In this document: in pieces, positions 13,301 through 24,324 of the stretch
Layout: every line of letters begins with the position of its first letter
Position numbering within the stretch: the stretch's first letter is position 1
Source: Bryoerythrophyllum caledonicum
Lineage: Eukaryota; Streptophyta; Bryopsida; Pottiales; Pottiaceae
Reading direction: 5' to 3'
Assembly: GCA_963971425.1 (NCBI GenBank)
Contig: OZ020526.1
Location: forward strand, 5,111,976 to 5,175,975
DNA: 64,000 bases
Program-made: the position numbers and the translations under genes
The notes under the pieces: generated by a model
What the model was told of the DNA's origin: nothing
The model's database searches: none
What the model saw: the letters and a program-made list of their open reading frames with translations, nothing else

Positions 13301-14261
13301 AGAGAGTTATTGGCAGCCAATTGTTCAGACTGCCGGCCGCGCCTCCCTTGTGTATGAAGGCTGTAAGTTCCTCCATGACTACTCCATGGAACCTCCTATT
13401 CTCTAGAGCTTCCTTGATCATGGCTAAGTACTCCTCACCAATTGTTGGCCATAGTTTTTTTATAAAACTTGGCAACAATCCCACTTGGCCCCAAAGACTT
13501 GCTCGGGGTTAGTTGAGCCATTGTAGAGGGTAGCTTTTCAAGTGAGATCTCTTCCTTGAGCATCTCCTACATATGGAATGACAACTTGGAACATGAATTT
13601 TGTGATGCTAGTATGAACCGGCCTTTGACAATAACTTTTAAAAACTCCTTTGTGGATTTATCTCCCACTTTCTTCCACTTTGTTCTCCCCCACACTTGTT
13701 GATCTGCCAATTTCCACTCTTCGTATGGTTGGAGAAGATCTTTGGCTTTGGGCTCCTTTTCTTGTGTCTCCTAATCATCTAGGTGGAATTAAAGGTGGAC
13801 ACGCTCTTTTTTTCAGTGCCTCCCTTTTCTCCTCCTCTTCAAAAATACAAAGTTTTGTTCTTTCCTTACAAAATGCTTTAAACCACCTATCTTTTAGTTC
13901 TATAATCACTTTCATCACTTAGATAAAAGGTGTTCATTTTACATTTGGCCCCTCTAGACTAAAGACTCTTTAATATGAAGACAAATAGTACTGGAAGGTG
14001 ATCTCAGTGCCCACTATCACCTAAAATTTTATAGATTTTAACATGTTCACCATGGAAGGTAGAGGGGTCAAGGAAACTATAAAAGCGGTCCGACCGTTCA
14101 AGTACTCTCTCAAATCTAGTCCTCCTAATATCCCAAGTGTACATAAGTGATTGGTTATAGGGACAGTAGTCTTGGATGTTAACAAACTCTTTAAACAAGG
14201 TAAAGTCTTTTCTTTCTGTCTCAGAGATAGTGCAAAATTCCAATCTCTTCCAAGAATCCAT
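10370..14261 (-). mobile_element. Degenerate L1-like LINE (endonuclease-reverse transcriptase relic)
   Basis: Fragments of an L1-type ORF2 in order on the minus strand. An endonuclease end at 14004-14261 contains YTWDIRRTRFERVLERSDRFY and ILGDSGH. An RT finger region at 13260-13484 contains the HKGG and LNNWLPITLLNVSYKI block. A VLQGSPVAP motif lies near 12900-12960, a YVDD box at 12793-12804, and RT thumb sequence at 12468-12803 (IDTLELFSNASGLIVNPKK). A C-terminal fragment (VWNLERVIKEAGLI) is at 10703-10903. Frameshifts and stops separate the pieces, and a MITE at 11952-12453 interrupts it. Clearly non-functional. Outer limits are approximate. Confidence 0.8.
11952..12453. mobile_element. 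MITE with TAA target duplication (PIF/Harbinger-like)
   Basis: Terminal inverted repeats of about 34 bases: the left end reads CGGGCACTTTACACTATGG and the right end in reverse complement GGGGCGCTTTACACTACGG. TAA occurs directly outside both ends (11949-11951 and 12454-12456), the 3-bp duplication typical of PIF/Harbinger elements. It is 502 bp, non-coding, and lies inside the L1-like relic. An internal segment TAGTGTAAAGTG..GGACCGGGACAA is present twice (near 12077 and 12356), and a perfect 11-bp hairpin lies near 12017-12044. Confidence 0.8.
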
Positions 14262-14946
14262 TTGCGATTAGAATTAAGTATCTCGATTAACTCCTACCAC
14301 AATAAGTCCCTTTGATAAGGCAAATGCAGCGAATAGATATTTAAATTCCCATATCTCCGCTTGAGGCCTCCTTCAAAATAATCCACTGAGATCCTTTGCC
14401 TTATGAATGACCATGGTCAATAACTAGATGTTGAATCCTTTGGGATACAAAAATGCTTAGACCGCCGCATCCATCCAACGTCTGGTTTGCTTCAATTGCC
14501 TCGCAATGAAAAGGCATGGCTTGTCTCCACATTTTTTGCCCTAAGGCATCTAAAGATTTTCCTCTCAGCTTATGCTTCTAAATGCATAAGATATCTAAGG
14601 AATGCATATGAGGTTTAAGATAGTTCTCTAATCTTGCTACATTGTAAGGGTTATTTAAGCCCTAAACATTTTCGATCAAGATTTGTACATTCTATGTGGA
14701 AAAGGACATGTCTATGGTAGATAGGTAGGGGGCTCACTGATTTGGATGACTCTTTTGTAGCCAAGGGGGTGGAACCAACATGTACGTTGGAGAATTTGTG
14801 TACTCTAAATACTCCACTTTTGTAGGATTTTTGAGTAACCTTCCACCTTCTGCCTCCAACTAGCTTGTGCCTACCTGTCCTTTTGCCAAGCATATGGGTG
14901 CCAAGAAAGAGGGAATAATCCCATCTTCATCCCGTGTGGCCGTTAA
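14262..14946. other. No gene recognised
   Basis: Flank of the LINE relic; may hold further unrecognisable 5' LINE sequence. No supported feature. Confidence 0.4.
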
Positions 14947-15224
14947 GGGCCGGTTTATACTTGGGGCCGGATTGAGGGCCGGCTGGAACTCTCCAACTTT
15001 CAACCAATAGGGTCTTTCAATCTCTCAAAATCCAACCCAAGAGCTTTATACTTGGGGCCGGCCGAAACTATATTTCATCCTATGTGTCGCCTTAGGTGGC
15101 ATGGTTTTGGCGCCAAACCTTCCGGCCCCAAGGGAGCAATCGGGACGAGGTTTAGAGTGGCCCAAACTCCCATCTAGGGCCGGATTCGGTTCCTCCGTTA
15201 GATCCTTCAAATCGCTACCGTCAA

Positions 15225-15258
<34 letters not shown>

Positions 15259-15892
15259 TTAATTATGAAATTGTAATTTTTTATTTTTTTATGTATTAGT
15301 TTTTATTTGAAATTTGAAAAAGTAAAAATACTCCTTCTTTTTGGATATGCACCCAAAAAAGGGATTTGGTCAAATAAAGTAAATAAAACTCTTTTTTCCA
15401 ATAGTCAAAATAGGAAGAGGAATTTAAAGTTGCATGTATATGAAAAAAAAACTCTCTTTTATTTTAGACCTATCAAAAATAAGAGAAAAAGGAAAAGTAT
15501 TATGAAAATAAAAAAATAACTCTTATTTATTTTTTAATTTCAAATGTAGGAAGGTGAAAAAACATATAAAGTAAATATATGAAACCTATTTTTCTTTAAA
15601 CTAGGAAAGAAACAAAGACAAAGGCTTGACATATGTGCTTCTATAATTTTTAGTTGAGCCTTGTGAGAATCTAAGACACTTAAAAGTTGGAAATTTGGCC
15701 CTAAAATTCGGCCCCAACACTTTACATTGACTAGGGCCAAGATGATGAATTTGAAATCCGGCCCTAGAATCTGGCCTCAATGCTTTACATTATTTGGGGC
15801 CGGATGGAAGAATTGGGGCCGGATTGAAGGCCGGATTGAAGGCAAATCTGGCCGGCCTTCTATCCGACCCCAGGCCTAATGTAAATCGGCCC
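14947..15892. mobile_element. Non-autonomous PIF/Harbinger-like element, 946 bp
   Basis: The ends are inverted over about 45 bases: the left starts GGGCCGGTTTATACTTGGGG, the right in reverse complement starts GGGCCGATTTACATTAGGCC. Both ends are flanked by TAA (14944-14946, 15893-15895). Subterminal regions carry repeated GGGGCCGG motifs. The interior is AT-rich with an ATT microsatellite and no transposase. The TAA duplication and GGGCC ends fit PIF/Harbinger; the family assignment is inference. Confidence 0.82.
15225..15256. repeat. (ATT)n microsatellite
   Basis: About ten ATT units inside the 946-bp element. Confidence 0.9.
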
Positions 15893-16417
15893 TAAGTACT
15901 AGTTTGGAGAGGATGTATGAGAATACCTATACTTGATCTTAGGGCCGCTTCACACTTGGCCAAGTCAAGCAACCGTCTGTCAAAAATTTCAGCCCAAACA
16001 ATGGTGAGAAGCCAAACTTTTTTGCTAAAAATATACATTAAAAAATACATATTAAAGCCTTTGGCCAGTAGTGGTGTGAAGCCCAAAGACCAAGCCAAAA
16101 GGCCAAATCCCATACCATCCGCAAAGATTCCAATCATTTCTTATTACATGAACCGATTAATTTTCTGAAATTTTCCTGTCTCTCATTCTTTTACAATGGA
16201 TTCTAAAAGGGAACGTATTCTTGTTCTACTTTGAGTTTTCATGGTAATAAAGTATGTTATAGTGAGCATTTTGACATTGCAAAAACTTGCAATATTTCAA
16301 CAAAATTTCCAAATGATGATGATGGCCATATTTATTGCTCAAGGACAAAGGGTGGATTTTGGGAGGTCTTGTTGGCAATTTGAAAGATATGGAGGATTTT
16401 TGGAGCATACTCTTCTG
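15893..16417. other. No gene; possible transposon end
   Basis: A 14-base motif GGGCCGCTTCACAC at about 15942 is repeated in inverse orientation at about 17933, and a shorter inverse form (GGTGTGAAGCCC) occurs near 16071. These may be ends of additional Harbinger-like elements, but no matching target duplications were found. Confidence 0.35.
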
Positions 16418-17524
16418 GGATTTTGGGTAGGTTCCTAAAATTTGAAAAAAAATCTTTTTTTTTACTCTTATACTAGATTTTCTTTGATAAGAGGATATTA
16501 TTATTATTTTTTGAATTCATGGTTTGAATGTTAGTACCACTCAAAGTTAGAAATTGGAACTCCGGGCTGCTCCAAAATTTTGCTAGAAGTCTCTATTGAC
16601 ATTGAGATTTCCCATACATGTAAACAATATTATCTTCTTTGAAACTGTCCAAAAAAGTTCTTGTCTTTGGTGTAAGAAAATATTTTAACTCAAGTCAAAC
16701 ATTTTTAAACATTTTAGGCAAGTGGGAAAAAAATTTCATCGTTTCTACATAAAACCTAGAGACCTTCATATTTTTCAATTTTTGTTTTTCTACAACAATA
16801 TGTGGTGTAATCCTTCTTATTGACCGTTTAGATTATCAATCTAAAACATATTAAGTTCTCGAAAAAATAAATCTTGAATTGACAATTTTTGAACCTCCAC
16901 TCTTAGCACAGTTGTTTTGAATATGCTACACCCCTTTTCTACCTTTACAAATTGTTGTATAGGGAAATAACATCATGCTCAACACAATGGTATGAAACTT
17001 GGACCTTGTGTAGTGCAAAAATTTAATATCAAGTGAAGTCAAAGTCTGTTGATCCACTCAACGTAGGGAAGAAAATGAACCATTTTTTTGACTTCAAACA
17101 CTACCGTACGCTACGGTCAGTTTCGGCAGGCAACTGCCGAAGTATTTATTTTTTTCTGTCACATTGATTCGACACAATGGATATCACATAGATATTGCAC
17201 GAGTATCACCTAGATCTTGTACGGATGTCACCTTGGTATTACATAGGTATCGCCTAGCCAAATCTCTTGAAATTTCCAAAATTTTGGACAAGTCCCCATT
17301 TTGAATTAATTATGTACGAAACTGACCATAGCGTAGGGTATAATCTTTCAATCCATGCGGTCAAAGTGTATGAAATTTTGTTAGTATGCTACTTAGTAAG
17401 TCTTTATAGAGATCCTACGGTCAAAAGGATAAATATAAGGTATTATTTCCTTGTTTACTCATTGCACTAGAATCAACAATTTTGAAGTGTTTTCGGTGTG
17501 AAATTGTCAAGGGCTTTAAGGGGT
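16418..17524 (+). repeat. 0.94-kb repeat family, copy 2 (interrupted by a MITE)
   Basis: Good copy of the dispersed repeat. It runs from GATTTTGGGTAGGTT through CACTCAAAGTTAGAAATTGG, the TTATTGACCGTTTAGATTATC block, GAATATGCTACACCCC and GTGTAGTGCAAAAATTT, to the terminal CTTTAAGGGGTTAAG. It carries a 235-bp insertion at 17104-17338. Non-coding. Confidence 0.8.
17104..17338. mobile_element. MITE with TA target duplication, nested (mariner-like)
   Basis: The 22-bp terminal inverted repeats start CCGTACGCTACGGTCAG and, from the other end, CCCTACGCTATGGTCAG. It is flanked by TA at 17102-17103 and 17339-17340. Uninterrupted copies of the host repeat (for example around 28160 and 50190) read ACACTATAATCTTTC across this point, so removing the element plus one TA restores the family sequence exactly. 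A short hairpin (TTCGGCAG..CTGCCGAA) follows the left end. TA duplication points to Tc1/mariner-type mobilisation (inference). Confidence 0.88.
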
Positions 17525-18433
17525 TAAGAGAACCAAAAATTGAGCCCAAATGCTCAAAAATGAGAGCAAAAGAACAATTAGAGCACATGTTGGAAGCTAA
17601 AACAAAGACTGTAATTGCCATAAAAGAAGGAGAATTGTGTGCATGTCCATTCAAGGAAGGAGGAAGGAAGGCTCTCCATTTATTATTTTATTCAATAAAA
17701 AATCGACGGACTCTCAAAGGAAGTTTGAGTGGACTAAAACCGGTGACCCAAGTTTTGCTCGAGAGGCCATCACCATGGCGCCAAAACTCCCCAAAAGTGT
17801 TGCTATGTTAGGCACAATGGAGGACTATTGCCTTTGAACTTTGGTCACAAGTGTAAAGGCCCAAAGTCCAAACTTTGACCATTCTAGCAATCTTATTGGT
17901 AGAGACCGACGCCCTCTCAACTCGAATGTTAGGTGTGAAGCGGCCCATATGGGCAAAAGCATCCCAATCTATTATGGTTGAATAGTTTTTGAACTAAAAA
18001 TAAAGGGACAATTGTACACATGGAGAATTTGTGCAAAAGAGGTTGCAAGCCTTATCTGTGTTGATGTCTTTCTAGTTGTTCAACGCCCTCTTGCAGCATC
18101 TCTTTGGAACATGCAACCTTTTTTTCCTTTGATACTGTTACATGTTTGGATTCAGTTTGAGAATTTTCACAAGTGGTTGCTGGTAACTTGTGGCATGCAG
18201 AAGTCCTACTGCATGACAAACTGGAACTTGTGCATGGCAAATGATGTCCACCCTGATCCTGAAACAAGGAAAAACATACTCAATACTCTCACTTTTCCAT
18301 GATTTGTTTTTGGGCAATTGGCAGGTTGTCAGCTGACATGTTCACTGCCAATCAACTGTTGATTACCCTGGGCTGACTTTGATCTGAACAAACTATGCAA
18401 ATGTCAAAGCCCTGGTATAAAATAATGTCATTC
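17525..18433. other. No gene recognised
   Basis: Contains open frames of up to 109 codons (17482-17811, 18012-18302) without recognisable domains. Nothing supported. Confidence 0.4.
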
Positions 18434-19068
18434 AAGAAGAAGAAGAATAACTCCGGCCTTTTAGGAGACCGGCGTGAATATAGTGTCTGTTCGTTCCACC
18501 TCTAGACCTAAGTCCATGGGACATAGGAATAAAGGGATAGAACTACTTCCTCCTTTCAAGAGTAGACACTTTAAGGTTGGATGACCTATAACCACCAACT
18601 TAAGCTTGTTGACCTATTTGTAGCGTTTGTATACGTGGTAAGACATTTTTTGGGAATTCAAAATAGGATTTCATGAATATTGCAATTGTCTTGACCATTT
18701 ATTTCTTCATATTGAAATTGCTACAAATTTTCAAAGTGGGTAGTAAGCCGTGACCCATTCCTCGACAAACAAATCTCTCTATTTCCACACTAAGTTGTAC
18801 TAAAAACCACTTCTGCATTGACTAAAAACCGGCAACTTTGAACCAATCATGAACTGACATCCAATCATATCTGACTTCCTAAAATTTCGTAAATCAGGTG
18901 GGTCTGTGGTGGTTTTGGTCCACTTTAGCTTGTCCGTTCGGGGATTCGTGGTGGTTATAGGTCATCCAACCTTAGTATCCAGTGACCAATAACAAAGACC
19001 ACGAGTGGTCAGAGCCTGGGTAAGGTTAGGTATTGGAGCAATATAATAGTGTGTTTTTCTAGAATGGT
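18434..19068 (+). repeat. SINE-like repeat B, copy 1 (interrupted)
   Basis: From GAAGAAGAAG through the GC hairpin (CCGGCC..GGAGACCGGCG), CTGTTCGTTCCAC and AGTAGACACT it matches 58080-58215 closely over about 135 bases. It is interrupted by the 399-bp element at 18574-18972. Only weak similarity continues after that insertion (CCAATAACAAAGACCACGAG). Confidence 0.6.
18574..18972. mobile_element. TIR element, 399 bp, TA-flanked
   Basis: Perfect terminal inverted repeats of at least 24 bases beginning AGGTTGGATGACCTATAACC. It is flanked by TA on both sides (18572-18573, 18973-18974). Non-coding, hence a MITE. It sits in a SINE-like repeat whose other copy (58080-58424) lacks it. Confidence 0.78.
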
Positions 19069-19299
19069 GATCGCCAAGTCACGAGCTCTTTGTTGGTTGG
19101 AGAGAGTGTTTGTCTCCTATAATTGGTTCGGGTTGAAACCCTGATGGACTCGTTTGATCAGGTGTGGGATATGTAGTGACTTGGCACTGCTCAGTGAGTA
19201 ATCATAGGCAAGAGAAGAGTAGTAATCATAGGCAAGAGAAAGAGTTGTGCCAACCAGCAGCCCACCACATGCGTGATCTGAAACAGTGCTAACATTTGC
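19069..19299 (+). mobile_element. tRNA-like SINE, copy 1
   Basis: Shares GATCGCCAAGTC, a GTTGGTTGG block, a box-B-like GGTTCGGGTTGAAACCC and GGACTCG, in the same order and spacing, with the minus-strand copy ending at 45003. The box B and missing tRNA fold suggest a tRNA-derived SINE rather than a tRNA gene. Confidence 0.55.
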
Positions 19300-22200
19300 T
19301 AGCAAAATAAAATAGCTTTAGCTATTGAAATCTATATATTTACAATTAGGGTGGGTCTTGCAATTGAGGTAGGGGTTGGTGATTTTCTATTTTTCTTTTG
19401 TGGAGGAGGATATGCATAGCATATTGTATAGCAATGGTATTGATGTTTTTAAAGGTATTTCATATGGTGGTTTTAGGTATTTTAAATTTATCTTCAGTTA
19501 ATTTCGTTGATGGGGTGTGTGTAGCTCCTCTAGCACCAGTTGTGATGACAATAAGGGGGTCAATTTTCCAGCCTCTAGCATCAATACTTTCAGTTAATAG
19601 TCTATATTTGTTGATTTTTGCTTCTAAGGTTTATGGGGAGAATCTATCGTTACAATATGTGAATTCAATAAATTGAATGATGAGATTTTGTTCAACATTT
19701 TCAAGTGGTTCATTTTGGTAGGATAGTCCTTTGACACAAAGTATATGAGGTCTAAATCTGGCGTTACAGTGGCATCTTTGGATACCACATGTACAAGGCA
19801 GTAACCAATTAGGGACGGTATTTTCTTGGAGATTGTTGTTGAAAGTACATGCATTCATGAGAATATAGCATTTGGATTTTTCGGAAGAGACTAATAATTT
19901 CCTAATTTCCCATACTGCTTTATTGTGCCTTTTAACACGAAGTGAATGTATGTGTTGTTGTCTACAAGTAAGTAATACGTATAGCCATGTATCAGGATCT
20001 AATGAGTTACAAATGGGGCAAGTAATGGAAGGATATCTTTCTCTGCCAAAACAAAGTTGTTTTCGGGCCTGGCCCATATATGTTTTAGTGCGGAATTTGA
20101 TGAGGCACATTTTTGTTTATCATATATAGTGGGGTTGTCCCAAAATTCATTAGAGTTCATTACCAATTGCTGTATTACTTGTCCATTTACAAGTATTAGC
20201 CATTTGTCTAGCCATGATTTCTAGGTTGTATTTCCTATCATGTTTAATGATATGTTTTTCCAGAAACCGAACAGGGCCTTTGTCTGGTGTGTGAAACATG
20301 GAAGGCTAGTCGTCTTTTTGATAATAGTATGGAGTAGCATGGGCATGTTCGTATGGGTGTGTGGTGTTTCTGTGTGCAAGGTGAATACCATCTTTTGCTA
20401 CTTTATCAGCTTGTTCATTTCCATCAATGTTGACATGGGCTCTTACCTTATATAATTTGATTGGTTGTGTGCGATTTTGGAGTAATTGTGCCATAGAGGC
20501 AAGTGTGACTTGGTTTGGATGGCTAATGTGTAGTGTAGGATGTTTTATTTGTGTGTTTAGTAGATAAAGAACGTTTAGACTATCGGTGAATATATATGTG
20601 CAGGTTCATTTGGGAATTGAGTGTTGATGATTCTCAAAGTTTTGTGTATAGCTATCATCTCGGCTCGTAGGATATTTTGATGGCCATGTAACCTTTTGGC
20701 AATATTAAGTCCCTTAGGGCTATATATGCCATATCTTGCTATTTCTTTTCTCCATACTCCAGGGCTTATTTCTTTGGGTTTCTTGAACGAGCCATCGGTG
20801 TAACAACTAAATTTTGGGTAGAATTTTAATGGAGGGTTAGTGTGGTAGTTTGGAAGTTGGGGAGTAGGTGTATTATTATGTGTAGGAGTATTGGGGTAGG
20901 TGAGTTTGGACCATTTTTTGTTGTGGTTAATAGGACAATTTGGAGGGGTAGATGTGGCAATTTGTGTGTGTATTTGTTGTATCGAGAGGTTGTTAGAAGA
21001 GGTTGTTGGCTATATATATAAGTTGGTTTAGTTGTTCATAAGTTCCAATGTTGTTATTTTGATGATGTATACACATAATTCGTAGTGTTGAGAGTTCTTT
21101 TCGTGGCAAGTTAAGTTTTGGGGGCACTGTAGGTTCTTCATATGTAATAATATCTGCGGCAAAGTGGGCTATGATGTGTGTATCTTGGAAGGGGCTAGTG
21201 TGGGGGGCAAAGTTTTGGTACCAATTGGTGTCAGGGGAGATTAATATTGTGATAGTGTTTGGATTATACTTGGCAGCTAATCGAGCCCAGTGTATAGCTT
21301 GTTGTGTTTGTTTATTTGTGTGGATGGGCATACCCAATACCCTTCCATTTGTGTTCAAAGGCTTTACCAAGAGACCCAAATATTACTTCCCGTGGGAATG
21401 GTGAATAAAATTGGGTGAGTTGTGTGGGGCATGTGAATGGTGATGAGAAGTATGAGTGGTTGATATTGAATGTTGATGTGAGATAATCTAATATTGGTGT
21501 TGGTCGTGTGTATAGCGTAAGTTTTAATGGATCATTTTTAGGGATTCAGTATTTGTATCTTTGATATAACCAGACAATTTCAGTTTCAAATGATTGTGTT
21601 GGTGGTTCTAGTCCATGTGGATTGTTTTTTGCTTTATGATATTGGTTCCATAGCCATTGAAGTCTATTTTTTAGAATGGTGATAAAGTGTCTGCCATTGT
21701 CTTCATATATGTGGGCCACATCATGTTGTGTTTGTATGGTGTTTACATTTGTTTCTATGTCGCTCTCGAGGTTACATTCATTAATAGATATGTGGGCAAG
21801 TGGAATGTTTAATGCAGGTGTAACAAATCTTGTGTCTCTTTGTTGTTGAATGGAAAAGTATGCTTTTATTGAGTTTGAGAAGTGCCGATGTTGTGTTTTG
21901 GTGTAATGTTGGTTGAGGAGTTCGGTTTGGTGATTGCACGTGTTAGGATCATTCCAACGGAATAATTCTCTTTGAGGCTGCCATTTATTGTATGTGATAT
22001 GATTTGGTAGTCTCCATTGGCATAGATATGATGTGTCATTTTTTACTATACCGTTAGAGTCTACGTAGTGTCGTTTTTTAAGATCCAGTATTACATTTAT
22101 AGGGAATTGTTGGGGATTTTAAAGAATTATTTTGGGGGAGGTTGGTATGGATGTGATGGGGGGAGGATGGGTTGGTGGTTCAATTTGTCTAGGTAGTATG

Positions 22201-23757
22201 ATGTGGTTTTCAATGATGTAGTTGTCTTTTAAGATTCTCGGTGGTTGGTCATGTGGGCATGGTATTTGGCATTGCGGTGTACATTTTGGGTGACATAATA
22301 GTTGTTCGGCAATGTGTAGTGCGCTTTTTATTAGTTTGGTGGGTGTAGAGTGGTAATTTTTGAAGTCATATGAGGTCATCATGTTACGTCCATTAGGTAG
22401 TATGATTTGTTTGATGTCTATTATGTTGTGTAGTAGTTTAAGAGATGTTTTAGGATTAAGCCGGGGATGTTTCCAGCTTCTTTCATCCATACATTTTCAA
22501 GTGGTGAGGTGTCTAATAGGAAATTTCCTATTGTACTTTTTAGATGACACCACCTTCTTTATTTAGTAAGAATAGTGTTCTTGTGATAGGCGATCGGACA
22601 CAATGGTGGTATTTAATACGTGGGATGTCTTCGGACCCTCCGGATTTAGCTAATATGAATTGTAGTAAACCGGTGTAAATTTTTCCTAATCTTCTTGTGT
22701 CATTAAGGGCATTTTGAAGTTGTTCTCCAATACATCTAAGGTAGGCATTTTTAAGTGAGAAGGCTCCTATGCCAAATAGATCATGTGGTAGTTGGGTAGC
22801 TATGTTTGAGGTACTTTTAGTGAGACCACATATTGTTTTGTGGAGGGCTATTATCTTTTTGTCCAACTTTTTGATGGCGGGCAAGGAGTATGGTACTGCA
22901 TAGAAGTTGTATGTGATTCCTACCTTTATAACTGTATCGGCCATGTTAATTTTTTGTTTCATTGTTGCTGGGCAGGCTGCTAGTTCTTTACATTGTTTTA
23001 TAACTTTGGTGGTAGTGGTATAAATTTGTATTTTCCATTTCAGGGATGGGACTAAGTTTATACCTAGTTATGTATATGATTCGTTTTGATGTAATACTGG
23101 TATTGGCTGATTCCTATAGTTGATGTTAGTGGCTTGTATTTGAGCTTTGAATGTTAAGGGATTCATTTTGGATTTATTTGGGCATCCAGTAACTACACAT
23201 TTAGATATTCCTAGGTCCATCCCTACCCATTCACAGAATTTGTCTAATTTGATTAGTTGTGTTTGAAGTGATTTTAGTTTGTTGGCAATCATGGCTAATT
23301 CATATGCGTATGCTGCAGAGAAGATTTTTGTTTTAAATGTACCAAATATGTATCCATTGTTGCCTTGTTGTAACCATCTTAACAGAGGTTCTAAGAAGAT
23401 GATAAATAGGTAGGGGCTAAGTGTGTCACCTTGGATGGTACCTCTTTGAATGGGAATGGGCTTGGTTTTTTCAAAATGTTCTCCAGTGAATGTGGAGGTA
23501 GATTGTGAGTATACGTTTCCTATTAGTGCAATGGCATCCGTTGGATAACTAAGGTCTTTCATTATTGCTAACAATCTACCATGATCAATGGATCCAAAGG
23601 CGTATTTGAAGTAAATATATAATATATAAATGTCTTGATTTGTGAGTTTTGCATCTTCTAGTGCAACTATAAGTGTTTGTAGTTGTCTTGATGTCCTTCT
23701 TTCAGCTCTAAAACCTTCTTGGCTATCATGTAGTATTTGGTGTTTTTAACCATAACA
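19300..23757 (-). pseudogene. RNase H-type LINE, copy 1: 5'-truncated, broken ORF2
   Basis: ORF2 of a LINE present again at 51600-59423 in the opposite orientation. On the minus strand, in order: RT palm at 23068-23574 with QRGTIQGDTLSPYLF and a YADD-equivalent changed to AYAYELA; RT C-terminal part at 22540-22962; a linker at 22119-22490 and 20993-21379; RNase H end at 20306-20494 (VRAHVNIDGNEQADKVAKDG); and a zinc-finger-like CPIC..C..H segment plus tail at 19631-20110. The frame probably ended with TAA at 19346-19348. Stops and frameshifts divide the pieces. The 5' side stops abruptly at 23757 where similarity to copy 2 ends, so ORF1, endonuclease and the RT finger are missing. Confidence 0.88.
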
Positions 23758-24324
23758 CGCAATTAAGCAATTATGCACTTGGCCATTTAAAAGTGCACTT
23801 AGGTACAACGGCGGCCATTGCGAACAAAAGTGGCAAAACTGCAAAAAAAATAAAAAAATCAATGAAAAAAATGATTTCCAAAGAAAAGAAATTGAGCTTC
23901 TACAACATTATTACGTACAATCATGGTTGTTAATATTGAAAGCGGTTTTTTGGCATTCTCAACTAAATTTTGGTGGCCCCTCGTTAATACTAGATAAATG
24001 TGTATTTAATGCAGTTTCACAATATTTCAAAGATAGATTTGAAGGATTGTAGTATACAAACAGGCGTTATCATAGAAAAACATACTTTATGCAAGGATTG
24101 GCAGTTGATTAAAAGATATTCAAGGTAGTATATAATGCATACAATGATGGAAACTAAATATAGATTCTTCTACAAATGGACTTAGCAACAATAGTAAAAT
24201 TACCTTTACTCTATAGGATTAATGACATAACGTCTGACATCACCCTTAGAATATACTACTCTTACACATACACTATATATCAATTACCATACACAACTAG
24301 TATACTCTCATAAAGGCACACTAT
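23758..24324. other. No gene recognised
   Basis: Spacer between the LINE and the DUF7869-like pseudogene; AT-rich. No inverted repeats that would delimit an element were found. Confidence 0.4.
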
